A stretch of DNA of 10,836 bases from Methanobacteriota archaeon (lineage in GTDB: Archaea; Thermoplasmatota; E2; DHVEG-1): the NCBI GenBank assembly GCA_903930505.1, contig CAIYYQ010000410.1, positions 1 to 10,836 on the forward strand. Reading direction: 5' to 3'. The notes below the pieces were generated by a model. The model was not told the origin of the DNA. It was given only the letters and a program-made list of their open reading frames with translations, and did not search any database. Shown here in pieces: positions 8,501-10,836 of this stretch. A program made the position numbers and the translations under genes. Each line of letters begins with the position of its first letter. Positions within the stretch are counted from its first letter, which is position 1.

Positions 8501-8570
8501 CAACCAAGATGGACACATCACCTTTGCTGATATCGACCCTTTTGTTGCATTGATTGGCACGAAAAAATGA
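5535..8570 (+). CDS. Large secreted protein: DUF2341, LamG-like, NosD-like beta-helix, PKD domains, type I dockerin
   Basis: Starting at TTG 5535 the protein has 1011 residues. A signal peptide (DKNSLYRK, then CFVLVIAFLFLGTSVLSF, cleavage near residue 30) is followed by a DUF2341 domain from WWDSNWMYRKKITI (about 65-178), a LamG/concanavalin-like domain from YIGVWHLND to GLIDEVRISNIARS (about 178-400) and a right-handed beta-helix of NosD/pectate-lyase type from TIYVHPGESIQAAI, with many Asn-rich turns (about 410-755) and ending in GGNYWSDYTGEDLDGDGLGD. A PKD domain (SWSWDFGDG, about 764-845), a second PKD-like domain (GWDWDGD, about 850-942) and a C-terminal dockerin (about 945-1011) complete it. 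The dockerin has two calcium loops, DVNGDGMVTFADID and DCNQDGHITFADID, each followed by PFVA.IG. There is no membrane anchor, so attachment would be through a cohesin or cell-surface partner not in the window. It is likely glycan-binding or degrading, but no catalytic residues can be assigned. Confidence 0.88.
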   Translation: MDKNSLYRKCFVLVIAFLFLGTSVLSFTASSVKQKGLMDATPSIEIPSNIVSQPVNQKRLLDPEPWWDSNWMYRKKITIDHSKVSGDLQNFPVLIDNISSNFTLHAQPDGDDFVFVDASNSIKYNHEIESYNPTTGEFVAWVNVTLLSSTSDTILYLYYGNPTCSNQQNVHGTWDSDYIGVWHLNDATTSTVTDSTVNGYTGTKKAANEPIETTGKIGRAQSFDNYDDRINIGDINQNQLTISAWVKCGYTSEDEMIVNKGYTSHTYPYYEYDLCLEYPGAVPPVKGKANGGLIVDGVGYFTRATSGDLKDSTWHYVFLRYDGETLGVGSDGDNEGTDGSMLGNISDYATNAYIGGYTNIGTLGFNGLIDEVRISNIARSTAWISTEYNNQNDPISFMTFGDEQSFSSPTTIYVHPGESIQAAINIANPGDTVFVFNGTYYENVIVDKTVNLIGEDKNNTIIDGGGSGDVVYISANDVSISGFTIQNSSSFDYTEGAGIDIKSDHNTIRNCIIKSNQGLGIWIHYSTSNTFTDNTLINNGFVIWGYALEHWNTHSIDVSNTVNEKPVYYWKDQTSGTVPLGAGQMILANCTNVIVQNQNVSDGTEGISLGFSSNCTVVNNIASNNNQIGINLSNSYNNIIANNTVISNNIYGINFIASKNNIVNSNTVLHNEIGIVYWDKMSEFNTIYNNYFNNTNNAFFRYANNIWNISKTPGTNIIGGPYLGGNYWSDYTGEDLDGDGLGDTNVPYGPGDYLPLTTPSNQLPIANFTYTPENPSNIVFIHFTDTSTDPDGTIVSWSWDFGDGINSTEQNPTHRYIHGGTYTVTLTVTDNNGAQDTILSSVEVSTVNYQPNTPDIPAGPIRGIAGVDYIYTTQTSDPNGNFIKYGWDWDGDLIVDTWTTFIQSGVEISTHHIWSEHGMYTIRVKANDTYGLESDWSEPFQIKMYKLGDVNGDGMVTFADIDPFVAAIGTTEAQFQAQHPTWSWLAADCNQDGHITFADIDPFVALIGTKK
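8370..8567 (+). repeat. Dockerin tandem repeat (two calcium-loop/helix units) at the C-terminus of the secreted protein
   Basis: The last 66 codons encode two related units. Unit 1 reads GDVNGDGMVTFADIDPFVAA and unit 2 DCNQDGHITFADIDPFVALI; Asp/Asn occupy calcium positions 1, 3 and 5, Gly position 6, and Asp position 12. The two copies differ at many third codon positions, so the duplication is old and under protein-level selection. The linker between them (TTEAQFQAQHPTWSWLA) is longer than in clostridial dockerins. Confidence 0.85.
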
Positions 8571-8746
8571 CCAATTAAAAAATAAGGTACCGTATCATTG
8601 AGGGGTGTTATATAAGTGGTGTCACAACAGTGGGAGTAACTGAATTTAGGTATGGTAATTTTAGTCTGCCAAAATCAGTATTGTATGAATATGCTATTGT
8701 TTATTAAGCATTGATTGATTTTCTTATTGAAAGGAGAGCAATTATA
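8571..8746. other. Intergenic region before the Doc-like gene, with two TATA candidates
   Basis: These 176 bases hold no convincing gene. TTATATAAG at 8608-8616 is a near-ideal archaeal TATA box but lies about 130 bases before the Doc start. TTTATTAA at 8700-8707 would give a start near 8730 and fits the Shine-Dalgarno at 8731-8736 better. A 25-codon GTG frame (8630-8707) downstream of the first TATA resembles nothing I know. I see no strong terminator for the dockerin gene; GGTACC at 8587-8592 is only a 6-bp palindrome. Confidence 0.45.
8731..8736 (+). promoter_or_regulatory. Shine-Dalgarno that decides the TTG start of the Doc-like gene
   Basis: AAGGAG lies 10 bases before TTG 8747. The longer frame from TTG 8711 has no ribosome-binding site and would start almost on the nearer TATA box, so 8747 is preferred. 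This repeats the purine-box-plus-TTG arrangement of the gene just upstream. Confidence 0.6.
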
Positions 8747-9364
8747 TTGAGAAAAAAATCATTACTATATGATATTTATATCGTATTTAGAAGAGCATGT
8801 AAAGCATTAAGTAATAAATTTAAAATTTTCAAAGAAATAGATAAAGTATTTACAGATATTGAAAAATCCATTGTACTTTTAAATTACACAAAAGAATGGT
8901 TAATACTGATTAAAGAAAAATTTTGTTTTATTGAAGTTGATGGTATTTTGTACCCAACTGTAGAAACAATAAAAGATTTACATGATTTTCTTGTAATAAA
9001 ATATGAAAAGGACATCGATAAAATTCACACGGGGGATATTTCCCTTGCACCACTTAATTTTACAGGGATAAAATATTGGATGGAAAAACATTCAGACCCA
9101 ACTGAAGATATTATAATACGTGGTGCTCATATTTTTAATAAATTTCTCGAAGAAGGTCATCCATTTGTCGATGGGAACAAACGAACTGGATGGGCAACAT
9201 TATGGATTTTCTTAGCTGCTAATGGAATAATGTTTTTCTTCCCAAACAATTTTCATAAAAACGATCATGTTGAAAAAATTAAACAATGGGCCGATTATAA
9301 AGAAGAAAGCACAAATATTCCTGAAATTGTGGAATGGATAAAAAAGTATTATAGAAAAAAGTAA
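8747..9364 (+). CDS. Fic/Doc family protein (death-on-curing toxin type) with an N-terminal extension
   Basis: From TTG 8747 the protein has 205 residues. Its C-terminal two thirds are a Fic/Doc domain: YPTVETIKDLHDFLVIKYE (about 69-87), HIFNKFLEEG and the active-site motif HPFVDGNKRTG (138-148), then WATLWIFLAANGI. Lys in place of the second Gly of the classical Fic motif (GNKR rather than GNGR) is the Doc form; phage P1 Doc phosphorylates and inactivates EF-Tu, so a translation factor such as aEF1A is a possible target here. P1 Doc has 126 residues, and the first 65 or so residues here (basic, helical) are extra. I see no (S/T)xxxE(G/N) inhibitory helix of self-inhibited Fic proteins. No Phd-like antitoxin precedes it; a 36-residue ORF converges on it from downstream. 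The gene is far richer in A and T than the flavin operon, suggesting acquisition. Confidence 0.8.
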   Translation: MRKKSLLYDIYIVFRRACKALSNKFKIFKEIDKVFTDIEKSIVLLNYTKEWLILIKEKFCFIEVDGILYPTVETIKDLHDFLVIKYEKDIDKIHTGDISLAPLNFTGIKYWMEKHSDPTEDIIIRGAHIFNKFLEEGHPFVDGNKRTGWATLWIFLAANGIMFFFPNNFHKNDHVEKIKQWADYKEESTNIPEIVEWIKKYYRKK

Positions 9365-9369
9365 AAAAA
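9355..9369 (-). terminator. T-tracts after the small - strand ORF
   Basis: Directly after the stop of the small ORF, the - strand reads T7 (9369-9363) and then T6 (9360-9355), overlapping the last codons of the Doc-like gene. This could terminate the short - strand transcript. Confidence 0.4.
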
Positions 9370-9480
9370 TTAATCAGAGAGTGCTTTAAGAAAAGCATTA
9401 TTTCGCTTTAACATTTTTTTGAAATCTTTTGATAGATCAATGCAAATTTCTTTTTCATTTTTTGTGTTTGTCTCTGACAT
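9370..9480 (-). CDS. Small 36-residue ORF convergent to the Doc-like gene; possible antitoxin or small protein
   Basis: ATG 9480 opens 36 codons ending in TAA (9370-9372). It is supported by three correctly spaced signals on the - strand: a TATA box TTATATATA (9534-9526), a Shine-Dalgarno AGGTG (9491-9487) six bases before ATG, and T-tracts after the stop. The peptide starts MSETNTKNEKEICIDLSKDF and continues with a basic helix-like KKMLKRNNAFLKAL. It is hydrophilic, without signal peptide or membrane segment. I do not recognise the family. A short strand (EICIDL) followed by a helix could fit an antitoxin fragment or a small ribbon-helix-helix protein. Tail-to-tail arrangement with Doc is unusual for a toxin-antitoxin pair, which normally share one operon. 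It may also be chance sequence in an AT-rich island. Confidence 0.45.
   Translation of the reverse strand: MSETNTKNEKEICIDLSKDFKKMLKRNNAFLKALSD
9382..9420 (+). terminator. Hairpin and T-run after the Doc-like gene
   Basis: TGCTTT (9382-9387) and AAAGCA (9392-9397) form a 6-bp stem with a 4-base loop, followed by T-rich sequence ending in T7 at 9414-9420. It lies 18 bases after the Doc stop and inside the oppositely oriented small ORF, so the Doc transcript would be antisense to the end of that ORF. Confidence 0.4.
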
Positions 9481-9591
9481 GATATACACCTAATATTCTT
9501 CTATATGTATTATTAAGTTTATTACTATATATAACTTTTCTGTGAAAATGCTAATTTGTAGAGTTTTTATAATACTTCCGATTATTTTGAA
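9481..9591. other. Short AT-rich spacer between the small ORF and the transposase relic
   Basis: Apart from the Shine-Dalgarno and TATA box of the small - strand ORF, these 111 bases show no ORF, RNA gene or recognisable inverted-repeat end of the insertion sequence. Confidence 0.5.
9526..9534 (-). promoter_or_regulatory. TATA box of the small - strand ORF
   Basis: TTATATATA on the - strand at 9534-9526 predicts a transcription start near 9502, about 22 bases before ATG 9480, with AGGTG (9491-9487) in the leader. In AT-rich DNA such a box can occur by chance; the consistent spacing is the main support. Confidence 0.4.
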
Positions 9592-10057
9592 CTATATCTT
9601 TGATTTCTGATATTGCATTGATTTTTTCATCAGAGTAAGCCACTTATTATTACCTTCAACTAGTTATTCCTGCAACCTCGGAAGATGTCTTACCATCAAG
9701 AGACACGTGAGGTTTAACAAAATTGTAGTATAACCTATGCCCTTCAACGATAGGAGTATGTTCAACTTTCAAACCACACATAGTTTTCTCCCTGTCACGA
9801 ATACTACCATGCAACCGTTCAACGTGATTGTTATTCGGATGGTGTTGCAATCCTGTATTCCAAAGATGCTCAGTTTCACCATAAGTAGTAATAAACTCTT
9901 TGTTAATTGCATTCACATAAGATGGTAAACCATCAGTAACAATGAACTTAGGCTTCCTTCCCCCACAGTTCTTTTTTGCTTTCTGAAAAACCATCCTTGC
10001 ATCATGAATATGTCGTTCTTGAGAGACAACACTAAAAAATAATAACCCTTAAATATC
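9592..10057 (-). pseudogene. Degenerate DDE transposase (IS6/IS240-like), truncated and frameshifted
   Basis: The main surviving frame (9656-10048) carries SVVSQERHIHDAR, then KPKFIVTDGLPSYVNAI with the second catalytic Asp, and HVERLHGSIRDREK with the catalytic Glu, ending RLYYNFVKPHVSLDGKTSSEVAGI. This is the C-terminal two thirds of a DDE transposase like those of the IS6/IS240 group. Two lesions are visible. After EVAGITS the frame stops (TGA 9656-9658), but the next frame continues with the expected tail VEGNNKWLTLMKKSMQYQKS to TAG 9592-9594, so a frameshift lies near 9660. Upstream of GLLFFSVVS the frame stops at TAA 10049-10051, and the N-terminal helix-turn-helix and first Asp are absent. 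I see no terminal inverted repeats. The element cannot be active by itself. It flanks the Doc-like gene, in keeping with an acquired region. Confidence 0.85.
10049..10056 (+). promoter_or_regulatory. TATA-like box of the coiled-coil gene
   Basis: TTAAATAT at 10049-10056 predicts transcription from about 10080, with the Shine-Dalgarno GGGAGG (10091-10096) in a leader of about 25 bases. The box overlaps the edge of the transposase relic, so the element may have ended in, or supplied, this promoter. Confidence 0.45.
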
Positions 10058-10103
10058 CACATCTCTATTCTCCTACTGTTAAAATTATTTGGGAGGCATA
10101 AGA

Positions 10104-10835
10104 GTGGTTAAAGAAGAGGATATGGAAACAACAAAAATAGGACACGCTGGAAACCTTTTAGACAGACTTCAGCAGGCTTCCAATGAAATCACCATGATTA
10201 AGAACTCGTTTTCAAAGAACATGGATGATCTGGAGAAAATCCAGAGTGCGTTGAATCTTGATGGTCTCAATAAATTCAACACAATGATTCAAGAATTCGA
10301 ACATCGTCTTTCTGAATCAGATCGGAAACGAGATGAAGCATCGGAAGGAGCTCGACGGTACAGTGAAGAACTTGAAAAAGAAAAAGAACGCCTGATGAAA
10401 CTCTGGGATGCATATAAAACCCAAGAGGAAGAACTGTCATCTCAAGAAAGAAAAGCCGGGGAATTCGAAGAGAACCTCCGAGAAACCGAACAGTCGAAGA
10501 TGCAACTCGAAAAAGATCTTACCGCACGAGTTACTACATTAACAAAGAGATTAGAGGAAACAGAACAAAACTCGCGGCAAATAGAAGAACTACGACAAAA
10601 AGTGCAGAAATCCGATGAAGTGCACGCTCATTTAGAACAAAACATCCGTGGATTACGAGAAGAACTTCATTCAAAAGATGAGATAATTAAATCCTTGGAC
10701 AGCCAAATTGATGTGTTGAAAGAGAATGAACAATTCGCAGAATTTAAAACGAAATTTGTGGATGTCTCTCGAGAGTACGAAAAAGAGAAAGAACGGCTTA
10801 CAAAATTATTCAGGTTATACGAAGAAACAGAATAG
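10104..10835 (+). CDS. Coiled-coil protein of unknown function
   Basis: The preferred start is GTG 10104, seven bases after GGGAGG (10091-10096); TTG 10089 overlaps that site, and ATG 10122 is a later alternative. The protein then has 243 residues and is cytoplasmic, with no signal peptide or membrane segment. Residues about 12-60 (NLLDRLQQASNEITMIKNSF) are helical and less charged. From about 60 to the end the sequence is Glu/Lys/Arg/Gln-rich with heptad-spaced leucines, a long coiled coil. A motif of about 16 residues occurs twice, EKEKERLMKLWDAY (about 92-105) and EKEKERLTKLFRLY (about 227-240), roughly 135 residues apart. After the second copy the protein stops at EETE. I recognise no family; a structural or SMC-like scaffold role is possible but unproven. 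Codon use returns to the less AT-rich style of the left half of the window. Confidence 0.75.
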   Translation: MVKEEDMETTKIGHAGNLLDRLQQASNEITMIKNSFSKNMDDLEKIQSALNLDGLNKFNTMIQEFEHRLSESDRKRDEASEGARRYSEELEKEKERLMKLWDAYKTQEEELSSQERKAGEFEENLRETEQSKMQLEKDLTARVTTLTKRLEETEQNSRQIEELRQKVQKSDEVHAHLEQNIRGLREELHSKDEIIKSLDSQIDVLKENEQFAEFKTKFVDVSREYEKEKERLTKLFRLYEETE

Positions 10836-10836
10836 A

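Noticed and set aside
8630..8707. 25-codon GTG frame between the dockerin and Doc-like genes as a possible antitoxin
   Set aside because: No Shine-Dalgarno, no recognisable motif, and it stops inside the candidate Doc promoter.

Overview
The window looks archaeal. Evidence: a FAD synthetase of the archaeal RibL type, a riboflavin synthase of the archaeal lumazine-synthase-like type (RibC), TATA boxes of archaeal form 25-50 bases upstream of start codons, and a GTPase/DUF2073/Zn-ribbon triad that I know only from Euryarchaeota. The secreted protein with DUF2341, LamG, NosD-like beta-helix, PKD and dockerin parts is of a kind common in uncultured Thermoplasmatota, such as marine benthic or sediment lineages. 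That placement is an inference of moderate to low confidence.

Layout. (1) Positions 1-1971, + strand: a compact riboflavin/FAD operon, ribB (5' end cut by the window) - ribL - ribC - ribH, with overlaps or very short gaps. RibB makes dihydroxybutanone phosphate, RibH condenses it with the pyrimidine to give lumazine, RibC dismutates lumazine to riboflavin, and RibL adenylates FMN to FAD. The FMN-forming kinase (RibK) is not in the window. A double inverted repeat plus T-rich tract ends the operon. (2) Positions 2031-3521, - strand: a membrane redox protein with an extracytoplasmic CPHC thioredoxin domain, a beta-sandwich-like linker and a CcdA/DsbD-like membrane domain. (3) Positions 3630-5216, - strand: an ArvA/OapA-like GTPase, a DUF2073 protein and a Zn-ribbon protein as one operon; the GTPase of this triad has been linked to vesicle formation in haloarchaea. 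(4) Positions 5217-5534: divergent regulatory region with a near-perfect 18-bp palindrome just upstream of a TATA box. (5) Positions 5535-8570, + strand: a 1011-residue secreted multidomain protein ending in a type I dockerin; its real start is most likely TTG 5535, not the upstream ATG. (6) Positions 8571-10060: a visibly AT-richer accessory stretch with a Doc-type Fic protein, a convergent 36-residue ORF that has its own TATA box and Shine-Dalgarno, and a frameshifted DDE transposase relic. (7) Positions 10104-10835, + strand: a coiled-coil protein of unknown function whose stop codon lies one base before the window end.

The housekeeping operons (1 and 3) are ordinary in content. The points most worth a second look are the dockerin protein with its operator-like palindrome, the Doc protein with a long N-terminal extension and its unexplained small neighbour, and the thioredoxin-CcdA fusion.
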